From NCBI RefSeq assembly GCF_003353055.1, contig NZ_QKWJ01000025.1:37743-101742 (forward strand): a stretch of DNA of 64,000 bases, read 5' to 3'. Position numbers and translations under genes: made by a program. Source of the DNA: Cupriavidus lacunae (GTDB lineage Bacteria; Pseudomonadota; Gammaproteobacteria; Burkholderiales; Burkholderiaceae). The notes under the pieces were generated by a model. The model had not been told where the DNA came from, did not search any database, and saw only the letters and a program-made list of their open reading frames with translations. Of this stretch, positions 55,448 to 63,859 are shown piece by piece. Position 1 is the stretch's first letter; each line of letters opens with the position of its first letter.

Positions 55448-56704
55448 ATGTTTCAGTCGCACATAGTTGTGCTCATCGCAGGGCTGTTTGCCCTGCAGAT
55501 GGGGGTGGTTTGCGTCGTATTGCGCCGGTCGTCAGGCATGGATCGCAGCGGCCTGACCTCATGGGCGCTGGGGAGCGTGCTGGCGGCGGTTGCCGCGGCC
55601 CTGGCGGCGGTGCAGGAACTGCGCCCGTTGTGGCTGGTGCCGGAGTCGACAGACCTGGCGCTGCTGGCGGCGCTCTCGGTGATGGTGGTGGGCGCGCGGC
55701 ACTTCGCGGGACGGCCTGGTCGTGCCGCGCCGTTGCTGGCACTGAACCTGGCGGGCGCGGCAGCGGTGGCCTGGCATGACCTGGCGCCGCAGTACCTGGC
55801 GGGGCCGGTGGCGCTGCCAGAGCTGGCGCCGCTGCTGAGCGCGTGCCATATCCTGCTGCTACTGGACCTGGCGCGCAGTGTCGTGCCGTCGGTGCCGGGC
55901 ACGCGCGGCACGGGCCGGCTGGCGGCGCTGTCGCTGGTATTGATCGTGATCGCCGCGGCGGCCATCAATGCATGGATCGTGTCGTTGCCGCTGGCGGCGG
56001 TGGCGCAGGGCGGCGCTTGGCCGCGGCCGATGCCGTGGGACGGCGAGCTCGCCATGCTTAATGTCTTTGTCCTAGTGGGCGTGTCGGTCAGCTTTGCGCT
56101 GATGGCGCACGACCGGCTGCGCCGCGTGCTGGAGCGGCGCGCGCGCCACGACGACCTGACCGACGTGCTGCTGCGCGGCGCCTTCTGGGAAGCGCTCGAA
56201 GCGGCATGCCTGCGCGCCGAGCGGCAACGCAAGTCGCTGACGGTGGCCTTTGTCGATCTCGATCACTTCAAGGCTATCAACGATGTCTATGGCCACCTTG
56301 CGGGCGATAGTGTGCTGCGGCATTTCGCCGGTCTGCTGCGCAAGACGGGCGGCCAGGTCGATGTGGTGGGGCGCCTGGGCGGAGAGGAATTTGCCATCGT
56401 GATGCCGGACACCGCGCTGGAGCAAGGCCGGCTGGCCTGCCTGCAACTGGCCACCGCGGTGCGCGCCACGCCGTGCCCGTCCGAGCCTGACCCGATCGCC
56501 TATACCGTCAGCATCGGCGTGGCGACGCGGCAGCCGGGCGAGGGCGCCGATGCCCTGATGCGCCGCGCCGACCGCGCGTTGTACGACGCCAAGCTGAAGG
56601 GGCGTAATTGTGTGTCGCTACACCCCGCGGGGGCCGATGGCGCTGCCGACGCCGCGCCCGTTGGCCGCTACGTCACGCGCGGCCAGCCGCGGGCGGCCTC
56701 CTGA
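55448..56704 (+). CDS. Membrane-bound diguanylate cyclase (GGDEF)
   Basis: A 418-residue protein. The N-terminal half has six or seven hydrophobic helices (IVVLIAGLFALQMGVVCVVL ... LAMLNVFVLVGVSVSFALMA). A GGDEF domain (about 235-395) follows: RRARHDDLTDVLLRGAFWE, VAFVDLDHFKAINDVYGHLA, active-site GRLGGEEFAI, and SIGVATRQPGEGADALMRRA. It should make cyclic di-GMP from two GTP. The RxxD inhibitory site five residues before GGEEF is not present (GQVD), so product feedback is probably absent. ATG 55448 follows GGGAATAAAG. Confidence 0.92.
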   Translation: MFQSHIVVLIAGLFALQMGVVCVVLRRSSGMDRSGLTSWALGSVLAAVAAALAAVQELRPLWLVPESTDLALLAALSVMVVGARHFAGRPGRAAPLLALNLAGAAAVAWHDLAPQYLAGPVALPELAPLLSACHILLLLDLARSVVPSVPGTRGTGRLAALSLVLIVIAAAAINAWIVSLPLAAVAQGGAWPRPMPWDGELAMLNVFVLVGVSVSFALMAHDRLRRVLERRARHDDLTDVLLRGAFWEALEAACLRAERQRKSLTVAFVDLDHFKAINDVYGHLAGDSVLRHFAGLLRKTGGQVDVVGRLGGEEFAIVMPDTALEQGRLACLQLATAVRATPCPSEPDPIAYTVSIGVATRQPGEGADALMRRADRALYDAKLKGRNCVSLHPAGADGAADAAPVGRYVTRGQPRAAS

Positions 56705-56755
56705 CACGCGCTGCTTGTCACCCCGGTGCGGCGCTGCGGTAGAATGCACGCCTTC

Positions 56756-56832
56756 GCGTCCTTAGCTCAGTTGGATAGAGCACTCGCCTTCTAAGCGAGC
56801 GGTCAGAGGTTCGAGTCCTCTAGGACGCGCCA
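56756..56832 (+). tRNA. tRNA-Arg (anticodon TCT)
   Basis: Acceptor GCGTCCT/AGGACGC, D-arm GCTC...GAGC, anticodon stem CTCGC/GCGAG with loop CTTCTAA (anticodon TCT), T-arm CAGAGG-TTCGAGT-CCTCT, discriminator G and encoded CCA. A TAGAAT -10 (56740-56745) lies just upstream. It marks the switch from core genes to the accessory region. Confidence 0.95.
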
Positions 56833-57431
56833 AGCTTTCCGCGACTCCGGTGGGGCTAGTGGCCTGCCGTCGGGCACGGTGACTCGCCTTTGGGGCAACG
56901 CTGTGACAACGGCCGCGCGCGGATCGGATCGAGGACTTCGGGATGGGGAGGTGGGGGCGGCGAAGGCTGGTTATCCTGCCGAGCGGCCGCCCTCGTGCCA
57001 AGTGGCGGTAGCCTCAGTGTAGGCAGAGAGGGTCGCGCTTGCTCCCCGCGACGCCGGTGACAACGCCCCATCCGACATCGCGCTGCGCTATCGAGACGCC
57101 TCGCGCATCCCAGTTCGCTTTATTTCTTGTGCGGTATCGGTGGTGCGACAGTGTCGGCCGCGTACCGTTGGATCTGTTCGGCCTGCGACAGCAGCGCCAG
57201 AGGGCATGGTCTGAAATGCCGCTGCAATCCGAGCAACCATGTCCAGTGACGGCGACACCGCGCCAGCTCAGAACTCGACCCGGCTCCTTATCGGACGCAG
57301 CCGCAAATGCACGCTTATCCGCCAGCTCATAGATGGCTTTGCCGAGCTCGCAGCCGTTCATGGATTGGCTGCCGCGACAACGCTGCAGAGGAGGCACTCA
57401 TGTTGTCTGCGCAGGTATACGAGGTCTAGCA
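56833..57431 (+). other. 599-bp stretch without a convincing gene
   Basis: Downstream of tRNA-Arg no frame shows good codon usage and a ribosome site together. One frame from ATG 57239 (MSSDGDTAPAQNSTRLLIGR) contains DGFAELAAVHGLAAATTLQR and could be a relic. A GAGGAGG-preceded ATG at 57401 opens only eight codons ending 2 bp before the HAD gene start. No integrase and no repeat of the tRNA 3' end were seen. Confidence 0.4.
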
Positions 57432-57984
57432 ATGGCTATCCCAAGCAGCTCTACCGATTTGCAGGTCCTGTTTGTCGATTACGACAACGTGTTGCAGCGC
57501 TGCGATTCGTATGTGTCCGGCCAGAATGTTGTCGCGAGCGAACCGGGAGTCCAGCTATTTGAGTTCGCGGCGATTATCGAGCACGCACTGGGAGCCGTAT
57601 CCGGATGTGCGCATCGCGTTGAGCACCGATTGGGTCGGTGCATTCGGATTCGAACAGGCGCGCGACGCATTGCCACGTTGGCTGCGCGAGGGCGTCATCG
57701 GGGCGACATGCGATGAGAACTCCGATAACCCTGCCTTTTTCGCACTGACCCGCGGCGCGCAAGTTCATCGATACGTCGCACAACACTCGCTGCGATCGTG
57801 GCTTGCTATCGATGACCGCCGGGACGGGTTCGACCCCTGGCCAGATCAGTTGGTGCACTGTCAGCCAGGCGTAGGACTCGGCGATATCGAAGTGCAAAGA
57901 TTGTTGGCGCAAAGGCCGGTAAGAGACCCCCGACCGTCTGCCCGTCAGCTTGCCGTTAGCCGGATCTTGATATCGCCGCCCTGA
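57432..57984 (+). pseudogene. HAD-like phosphatase-fold protein, frameshifted at 57590-57592
   Basis: The first frame gives LQVLFVDYDNVLQRCDSYVS and FEFAAIIEHAL. The second continues with PYPDVRIALSTDWVGAFGFE, LPRWLREGVIGATC, SLRSWLAIDDRRDGFDPWPD and LVHCQPGVGLGDIEVQRLL. Together they match the HAD domain found in RNA-repair-type and bacterial HAD proteins: N-terminal DxD (here DYD), central S/T (LSTDW) and late acidic DD. One extra G in the GGG at 57590-57592 explains the break (CTG GAG CCG restored). The normal Gly after DxD is Asn. The gene is probably inactive, unless the base is a sequencing error. Confidence 0.65.
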
Positions 57985-58144
57985 TGGGCCGGCCGGCCCC
58001 AACTTCGCTGGTGACAGATTAATTTCGTCGCCTTCCAGCCTTTGCGGTGTAAGGCCGAGCCTGTGTTTACCCTTGCACCGGGTGGCCATTTGACAAATTT
58101 ACTGTCGTAGCGGTGACACGTACGTTTAGTACGGTCTACGTCGA

Positions 58145-58966
58145 CTATTCCTTCTTTACAGGTGTCAGTTGGGCATAGACATCGTGCGAGATGTCCAGCA
58201 GCACCTTGCGATCGATGCCGCCGCTTACGGCATAGCCAAAGTCACCGTCCAGCCAGTAGAAGACATTGACAGGTCCGTCTTGGTACAGCTTGAACGCGGT
58301 AGTGTTCGCGCTCGTGCTTCGGTGGGAAATGTATAGGGTGATCCGTTCGCCCTTGGCGTCGCGGTACATGAACTGCGCAACGCCGCCGCTGGAGTCGGGC
58401 AGCAGGCGGCCGCCAACCAGCTCAAAGCCTACCCGCGTCAGCACCGGGGGGTGCACATTGGTGCCAAGCCGGCTTGCCAGCCACTGGACGAAGTCCTGCT
58501 CCCGATCCGCGCCGATGTCGGCGGGACGAACGACGTCGGGCATGTAGACGACGTGTGCAACCGCGGCATTGCGTGCCAGTCCATCCTGGCCGGGCAGGCT
58601 GCTGATCGGTCCATTGCTTGCGAGCTGACCTGTCATGCGTGGCACCATCTGGGTCCCGACACCGAGTGCAATGCCCAACACCAGTGTTGCGGCGATGCTG
58701 GCAAAGCGAGGCCAGTTGGCCGCTTCGCGCCGGCCGGGATGCCATGCAAGAGATGGCTGAAGGCGTTTCGGCACCGGCTCGGCCAGGACTCTGTCATAGC
58801 GCTCATGGAGCAGACTGTTCAGCGAGAAATAATCGCTGACCCTTGCCGCGAGGGCTGGGTCCTGCTCCAGGGCGCGCTCAACTTGGGCGCGGCGCTCTTC
58901 CGACAGAGCCCCGTCGGCATAGGCATGAAGATCGTCTTCAGAAATGGAAAACTGTTGCTCGCTCAT
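58145..58966 (-). CDS. Anti-sigma factor-like transmembrane protein (A)
   Basis: A 273-residue protein. The N-terminal part (1-60) begins ISEDDLHAYADGALSEERRA, the pattern of zinc-less anti-sigma domains, with no HxxxCxxC motif. One membrane helix (FASIAATLVLGIALGVGTQM) lies at about 88-107. The rest is periplasmic and includes VHPPVLTRVGFELVGGRLLP and VFYWLDGDFGYAVSGGID. It overlaps the sigma-factor gene by four bases (ATGA), so they are co-translated. It should hold the sigma factor at the membrane until a periplasmic signal arrives. Confidence 0.85.
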   Translation of the reverse strand: MSEQQFSISEDDLHAYADGALSEERRAQVERALEQDPALAARVSDYFSLNSLLHERYDRVLAEPVPKRLQPSLAWHPGRREAANWPRFASIAATLVLGIALGVGTQMVPRMTGQLASNGPISSLPGQDGLARNAAVAHVVYMPDVVRPADIGADREQDFVQWLASRLGTNVHPPVLTRVGFELVGGRLLPDSSGGVAQFMYRDAKGERITLYISHRSTSANTTAFKLYQDGPVNVFYWLDGDFGYAVSGGIDRKVLLDISHDVYAQLTPVKKE

Positions 58967-59481
58967 GGCACCACCCTGAGTCTTGCGCTGGGTTGCGAGC
59001 CCGCCATCAATGCCCGCAACCGTTCCCGGCCACGCGACAGGCGGGACATCACGGTGCCAATCGGGACATCCAGCGCAATTGCTACATCGGCATAGCTCAT
59101 TTCCTCCAGACCCACAAGGAGGACGATTTCACGCTGTTCCACAGGCAGGCGCTGCAACGCGTAGTCGAGATCGCGCATTTCTAGCGAGCGCATTTGCTCA
59201 GGGGCCACTGCGTATTCGCTTTCATCTACGGAATCATCGTCGACCGATACGTGCACCACGCGCTCGGAGGCCCGGCGAATCTGGTTGATAAAAAGATTAT
59301 GCATGATGGAAAACAACCAGGAGCGCAGGTCGGAACCTGGACGGAACTGCTCGGTTCGGCACAACGCGCGTTCCAGCGTGTCCTGCACAAGGTCGTCGGC
59401 CAGATCGTGGTTGTGGATCAATGCCCTGGCATACCTGCGCAGTCGCGGCACATGCTCGACCAACTCGTCCTGGATTTTCAT
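58963..59481 (-). CDS. ECF-type RNA polymerase sigma factor
   Basis: A 172-residue group IV sigma factor. Region 2: RRYARALIHNHDLADDLVQD and LRSWLFSIMHNLFINQIRR. Region 4: LQRLPVEQREIVLLVGLEEM, SYADVAIALDVPIGTVMSRL. An acidic linker (VSVDDDSVDESE) joins them. The start ATG 59481 is followed downstream by the coupled anti-sigma A and preceded by a second anti-sigma-like gene on the same strand. Target promoters unknown; the divergent DUF305/YncE genes are candidates. Confidence 0.92.
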   Translation of the reverse strand: MKIQDELVEHVPRLRRYARALIHNHDLADDLVQDTLERALCRTEQFRPGSDLRSWLFSIMHNLFINQIRRASERVVHVSVDDDSVDESEYAVAPEQMRSLEMRDLDYALQRLPVEQREIVLLVGLEEMSYADVAIALDVPIGTVMSRLSRGRERLRALMAGSQPSARLRVVP

Positions 59482-59555
59482 GGTCCGCTCCAGTCAGGAA
59501 CAGTCGTTGCTGATGCGATCCCATCTCACTGTAGTCCTTATCGATGCGCTCGGTG

Positions 59556-60272
59556 TCAGCGCGAAGTCATCAGATCGGCTGCCCGCATCAAGCGCGGTGT
59601 GTTGGCGCTACCGGCGAGCACATAGTGCGTGGTACCGGCCTTCCAGGACAGCAAACGAACATCGCCAACCCGGCGTGCGGACCAATGTGGAGTTGCCGGA
59701 TCAAAAGGCAGCGCGCTGGCCTGCAGCAGGACGATACGCCGCTGACTCGGGTCTTCATAGATCGATTGGAGCACTACAGACACCGGCCCGATTCGCACCG
59801 GCTTTTGACTCATAAGACTGAATCCGACCGAATTCAGGTCGGGCGAGGGCTTGCCTCCGGCCATGCCAATCGCTTCGGGATAACCAGGTGCGCTCGTTGC
59901 CTCGACCAGCGCAAGTACCGCCACACTCTCGAGCTCCTCGTTCGACGCCCTTGCGCCAGCCAGCCAACCGCCCACTGCCGCCAGCAGCACCATCCCAGAT
60001 ACGAGGATGCGGGCAACCTTGAGGGTGTACCTCACCGGCCGCTTGATGGCCAAGCGGGAATCAGCTTCTTGCGCAACTTCTTTATCAGGATACGCTCGTT
60101 TGATGTGCTCGTTGAGGCGCATATAGAAGGCAATCCTGCCAGCTTCGCTGGGGTAGCCTTCAAGATACCAGTCGAGCCTTGCGGCCTTGCCAGGGGGCAG
60201 GAGACCATCTGCATACGCTTGAATATCGACTTCCGAGAGCCTTTCGGTGTCGTGGGGGTTGTCTAATTGCAT
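59556..60272 (-). CDS. Anti-sigma factor-like transmembrane protein (B)
   Basis: A 238-residue paralogue-like protein. It starts with SEVDIQAYADGLLPPGKAAR, closely resembling DLHAYADGALSEERRA of protein A, then a cytoplasmic helix region and one membrane helix (VARILVSGMVLLAAVGGWLA at about 83-102). The periplasmic part (GFSLMSQKPVRIGPVSVVLQ, THYVLAGSANTP) also resembles the end of protein A. It lies 74 bp upstream of the sigma gene on the same strand. ATG 60272 has no clear ribosome site. One sigma factor flanked by two such proteins is unusual. Confidence 0.8.
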   Translation of the reverse strand: MQLDNPHDTERLSEVDIQAYADGLLPPGKAARLDWYLEGYPSEAGRIAFYMRLNEHIKRAYPDKEVAQEADSRLAIKRPVRYTLKVARILVSGMVLLAAVGGWLAGARASNEELESVAVLALVEATSAPGYPEAIGMAGGKPSPDLNSVGFSLMSQKPVRIGPVSVVLQSIYEDPSQRRIVLLQASALPFDPATPHWSARRVGDVRLLSWKAGTTHYVLAGSANTPRLMRAADLMTSR

Positions 60273-60417
60273 CGCAGCGTACGGTAGTTAGTCAAGGGGC
60301 TTGATTAGTAAACACGCTGGCGTCGCGTTTATTCCCTCTGGCCTCTCGGTGCAATTTGCCTATTCTCTTAAAAGATCGATGCCGTCCGGGTGGCGGCTCT
60401 TGCAAGGGGCTGCCAAA

Positions 60418-60924
60418 ATGCCTACGTCCATTACCAGAATCGCGTCAAGCCTTGTGGCGATGGGGTGGTTGATGCTTGCTATCAATGCAATGCCGGCTCG
60501 CGCGGCCGGCAGCACAGCGGACGACGAGGGAGAGCGCGCGTTCCTGGCCGAAAACGGCTCGGCCATGACCGCTATGATGAGGCGCATGGAAATCACGCCG
60601 AGCGGCAATATCGATCGGGACTTTGTCGCCATGATGGCGCCACACCACCAGGGTGCGATCGATATGGCGCAGGCCTATCTGCGCTTTGGCGACAATGAGC
60701 AGCTGCGTCGTTTGGCGCAGGAGATCATCGTTGAGCAGCAGCAGGAGATCCTTGCCATGCGTCTGGCGGTAGGGCTGCCGCTACCGCCCCCGGTTGCGGC
60801 CCCCACCGACATCGGCGGGCCGCCCGGCATACCTGTGCCTGTGGAGGAAGCACACTCTGGAGGCGGTGAGCGAGTTTTGCCCTCGCATGGCCACCAACCA
60901 GAGCAGTTGCAGGAGTCAAAATGA
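60418..60924 (+). CDS. Exported DUF305 protein
   Basis: A 168-residue protein with a signal peptide (MPTSITRIASSLVAMGWLML, cleavage near ARAAG). The DUF305 core is IDRDFVAMMAPHHQGAIDMA (about 62-81), where the Met and two His residues are the typical metal-binding pattern, plus LRRLAQEIIVEQQQEI. DUF305 proteins are often copper- or heavy-metal-linked and periplasmic. Start ATG 60418 follows AAGGGG. It overlaps the propeller gene by four bases and is divergent from the sigma/anti-sigma genes, from which 145 bp separate it. Confidence 0.85.
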   Translation: MPTSITRIASSLVAMGWLMLAINAMPARAAGSTADDEGERAFLAENGSAMTAMMRRMEITPSGNIDRDFVAMMAPHHQGAIDMAQAYLRFGDNEQLRRLAQEIIVEQQQEILAMRLAVGLPLPPPVAAPTDIGGPPGIPVPVEEAHSGGGERVLPSHGHQPEQLQESK

Positions 60925-62399
60925 AATTCGAATCGCTCTTTGTCCTTGTTCTGACGGTCAGTGCTCTGGCAGCGGCGCCACCATTATTGGCAGGGCAAGC
61001 CCCCGTATCCCAGTCCGAACCGGATATCCCTGTCAGCCACCGCGACCGCCTCTACGCTGCCGAGCAATTTTCGAACACGGTTTCCGTGGTGGACCCGGCC
61101 GATCATCGTCTTCTTGGCCTAATCCGGCTCGGGGATCCTTCGCCTGGAAATTTCAGTCCGCTATATCGTGGACAGGTGCTAGTACATGGCATGGGCTTCT
61201 CACCGGACCATCGGACCCTGGCCATTGTCTCCATCGGTTCAAATTCGGTGACGTTCATCGATACCCAAACCAATACGGTCAAGCACACTGCCTATGTCGG
61301 CAGGTCGCCGCATGAGGCGTTCTACACACCGGACGGCAGCGAGGTATGGGTTACCGTGCGCGGAGAAAACTATGTCGCGGTTCTCGATGCCAAAACCTTC
61401 GAAGAGAAGACCCGTATTATCGTGCCTGCCGGACCTGGCATGCAGATCTTCTCGCCCGATGGCAAGTACGGCTACGTGTGCTCTTCATTTAATCCGGAAA
61501 CCGAGGTGATCTCATTGGCCGAGCACAAGATCGTGGGTGCGGTGAAGCAGGACAGTCCATTTTGTCCGAATATCGCCGCCACGCCGGACGGCAGGCAGGT
61601 CTGGTTCACACTAAAGGACATTGGAAGGGTTCAGGTCTTTGACGCACGTCCTCCATTCGCCCGCATCAAGAGCATCGAAACCGGTCCCCTCACAAACCAC
61701 GTGAACTTTATACGCAATGCCAAGGGCAGTTTTGCCTACGTGACCGTGGGCGGGTTGAATCAGGTAAAGGTCTTTCGTACCGATGATTTTTCGCAGGTGG
61801 CTACCATTCCGGTGGGCAGCCTGCCTCACGGCATCTGGCCCTCGGGCGACGGCAGCCGCGTGTATGTGGGTCTGGAAAATGCCGATGCTATCGCTGCCAT
61901 TGACACGCTGAACAACACCGTAATCGCGACGGTTCGGGTGGGACAGGCCCCCCAGGCCATCGCGTATGTGCCAAACGCGGTGACGGAAGGCAATGGCACG
62001 CAGAACCTGGAGCCGCTTGGCATTGCCGGGCAGGCAAGCCACCTGACGCTATTGGCGCCGAACACAGGGCAGTCGGACGGGAAGGCAACCGCCTCGACCA
62101 GCATTACGTTATTCGACCAGGGGTTGGTGCAGGTGCTGCAGGCAGCAGTGACCGGCCTTCAGCCGAGGCAATCTTATGTATTGGCACTAGCGAACAAAGC
62201 TGACGGCGGTGGGCCGCTGGAGCCGCTCGCAGTGTTCACGACGAATCCGGCTGGGGCGGCTATCGTCAACACCATCGGGCCGATCCGGCAGGTTGTTGCA
62301 CCGGGCACAAGCGCCACAGCCGACAAGCGCCGCTACCTGGTGGTAGCCCCGCAGATCTCGGGAAAGCCTGGCACTCCGGTTCAGGTGCAGGTCCCCTGA
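60921..62399 (+). CDS. Exported YncE-type beta-propeller protein
   Basis: A 492-residue protein. Signal peptide MKFESLFVLVLTVSALAAAP. Residues about 40-360 form a seven-bladed propeller of YVTN repeats: RLYAAEQFSNTVSVVDPADH, RTLAIVSIGSNSVTFIDTQT, SEVWVTVRGENYVAVLDAKT, SRVYVGLENADAIAAIDTLN. A C-terminal domain (about 370-492) contains SITLFDQGLVQVLQAAVTGL and SYVLALANKADGGGPLEPLA, which I do not recognise. Co-translated with the DUF305 gene through an ATGA overlap; both would work in the periplasm, perhaps in metal or redox stress. Confidence 0.88.
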   Translation: MKFESLFVLVLTVSALAAAPPLLAGQAPVSQSEPDIPVSHRDRLYAAEQFSNTVSVVDPADHRLLGLIRLGDPSPGNFSPLYRGQVLVHGMGFSPDHRTLAIVSIGSNSVTFIDTQTNTVKHTAYVGRSPHEAFYTPDGSEVWVTVRGENYVAVLDAKTFEEKTRIIVPAGPGMQIFSPDGKYGYVCSSFNPETEVISLAEHKIVGAVKQDSPFCPNIAATPDGRQVWFTLKDIGRVQVFDARPPFARIKSIETGPLTNHVNFIRNAKGSFAYVTVGGLNQVKVFRTDDFSQVATIPVGSLPHGIWPSGDGSRVYVGLENADAIAAIDTLNNTVIATVRVGQAPQAIAYVPNAVTEGNGTQNLEPLGIAGQASHLTLLAPNTGQSDGKATASTSITLFDQGLVQVLQAAVTGLQPRQSYVLALANKADGGGPLEPLAVFTTNPAGAAIVNTIGPIRQVVAPGTSATADKRRYLVVAPQISGKPGTPVQVQVP

Positions 62400-62511
62400 T
62401 CGCGGCGGGACCATCGAGTGGCAACAGGAGTTGCGGGTGACACGCGTGGCGAGTCTTCCGCAGCCCTGCAAGGATTGCTGTCATGGTATGGAGTGGGATC
62501 GAGGCCCGTTA

Positions 62512-62862
62512 TCAGGCAAGGGATCCATCGGTGTACGGATCCGTGGAGCGTGCGGGAGGATTCGACGGGCCTGTGCGATCCATGCCAGCAAGGGTTCGAA
62601 CGCCATCAATGCGATCGTCCAGCACCGCGTTGCGGGCGCCATCGGTGTACACATCGCGTGCTTCGATGCGGGCACCATCGGTGAACGCATCACGTTGTCC
62701 GATGAGCGCACCATCGGTGAAGACATCCCGTTGCCCGATGCGAGCGCCATCGGTATAGACGTCGCGGGGCGAGTTGACAGCGGCAACGGCGGCTTGCGAA
62801 GCAAAGGCGGCGACGGTTGCAATCAGCAGGGCAGCACCGGAGAGTTGGCCGAGGCGTTTCAT
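62512..62862 (-). CDS. Small exported protein with 12-residue tandem repeats (RDxYTDGA)
   Basis: A 116-residue protein. Signal peptide MKRLGQLSGAALLIATVAAF with cleavage near QAAVA. Repeats: RDVYTDGARIGQ (33-44), RDVFTDGALIGQ (45-56), RDAFTDGARIEA (57-68), RDVYTDGARNAV (69-80), a degenerate unit (81-92), and a last DPYTDGS near the end. A GAGGAGCTACTC ribosome site precedes ATG 62862. Asp, Gly and Thr at fixed spacing suggest calcium or other metal binding, or a repeat fold; this is inference. I know no function. The DNA repeats are 36 bp and diverged, so the coding repeat is old. Confidence 0.75.
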   Translation of the reverse strand: MKRLGQLSGAALLIATVAAFASQAAVAAVNSPRDVYTDGARIGQRDVFTDGALIGQRDAFTDGARIEARDVYTDGARNAVLDDRIDGVRTLAGMDRTGPSNPPARSTDPYTDGSLA

Positions 62863-63039
62863 GAGTAGCTCCTCAATTAGGGAATGGACGGAAAAGCGTC
62901 AGTTCAACGACCGGATCCGTGCGGCCTGCAGATGCGGCGCCATGTTGCGATCGTTACTGCCGTATACGCGCCGCTATCGCGAAACATTCCCATCGACAGA
63001 TTGAAAGTTTGAATCGATGTCATAGGTGCCTTGTGTGCA

Positions 63040-63144
63040 TCAGATGTGCGAACTGACCAGGCGCACGGCGAACGCAAGAAAGACCGCACCGGCAAGCCAG
63101 TTCAGTCTGCGCTGCGCGCGCGGCGAACGTTGGAGGTTATGCGG
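63040..63144 (-). pseudogene. C-terminal remnant of a LysE-type exporter
   Basis: A minus-strand frame ending at TGA 63042-63040 reads NLQRSPRAQRRLNWLAGAVF and LAFAVRLVSSHI. This is the typical last helix of LysE/RhtB exporters (SPRxxRWLNRxxGxxFxxxGxRLA). No membrane segments or start are found upstream, so only the tail survives. The rest of 62863-63278 shows nothing else. Confidence 0.5.
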
Positions 63145-63278
63145 CCTGAAGGCAAGATTGAACGGGCGGCCGCTCGCAAGACTTTGCCCGGTTGCGATAA
63201 TGCGCGCCCGCTTTTCTCCCGGAGGGGCAGCGACTGCTCCTTCGTGAGGGATACGCGCGCTCTTCGAGGCAATGCACG

Positions 63279-63551
63279 TTACCGTGAGGGCCCCTGCGAC
63301 GCCAACGTTGCGCCTGTACTTCCCTGGTGCGTTTCTGTTAGTTGCTGTTGTGCCGCTTGCAGATCGGCCGGATAGTTGCCTTCTCTGCTCGGCTCGTATC
63401 CCAGCGTCCGTAGTTTCTTGAGTTCATGGAGCAAATCCGCTGGGGTGACGGTAGGGGCTGTGACTTGTGCGTACTGCGCGAACACTGGAGTGGCAATGAC
63501 GGCCGTTGCCGAGATGACTGCTGCACAGAGGATACGAATAGGATCTTTCAT
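63279..63551 (-). CDS. DUF4148-family exported protein
   Basis: A 90-residue protein. Signal peptide MKDPIRILCAAVISATAVIA with cleavage near VFAQ. The DUF4148 pattern is LLHELKKLRTLGYEPSREGN, followed by YPADLQAAQQQL. Small proteins of this family are abundant in Burkholderiaceae and have no known function. A ribosome site (AAGGAAAG) precedes ATG 63551. A second family member starts at the window edge. Confidence 0.85.
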   Translation of the reverse strand: MKDPIRILCAAVISATAVIATPVFAQYAQVTAPTVTPADLLHELKKLRTLGYEPSREGNYPADLQAAQQQLTETHQGSTGATLASQGPSR

Positions 63552-63684
63552 GATAACTTTCCTTCACAAGGCGTTTGCTATCGCGCGCATAAAGCCGGCG
63601 GTGCTCAGTTGCGGGCCCCGTCCGAATAGGCATCCCCCGAATTGATCCGAGCAACGACCGACCAAAGCGACCAGAGCGCCCAGG

Positions 63685-63807
63685 GACGCCGATCTGCGCA
63701 AGAAGCTGATCGAAGTCGGCGTCACACCGATATTCGTGAAGGAAACAGGCTCGCAAAACCAGATCACGCCCGAACTCACTAGCTACGGTTCGGTGGTAAG
63801 GCGAGCC
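63685..63807 (+). pseudogene. Possible C-terminal remnant of a Bug/TctC-type binding protein
   Basis: One plus-strand frame reads DADLRKKLIEVGVTPIFVKE, then ITPELTSYGSVVRRA. This resembles the end of tripartite-tricarboxylate binding proteins (DPxLRKKLxxxGVTP ... ExxRYGxVVRxA). There is no start, and the frame runs on without a proper stop. The rest of 63552-63859 holds no gene. Confidence 0.3.
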
Positions 63808-63859
63808 CATCGAATGATGTATCGCGGCGACCGATTTCCAGGAACCAGTGCCTGCAATG

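Noticed and set aside
57401..57429. Eight-codon leader peptide before the HAD gene
   Set aside because: A good ribosome site, but no codon bias or hairpin suggests attenuation, and the downstream gene is broken.
62620..62770. 36-bp direct repeats resembling a small CRISPR array
   Set aside because: The repeats are contiguous without unique spacers and encode the RDxYTDGA protein repeats in frame.
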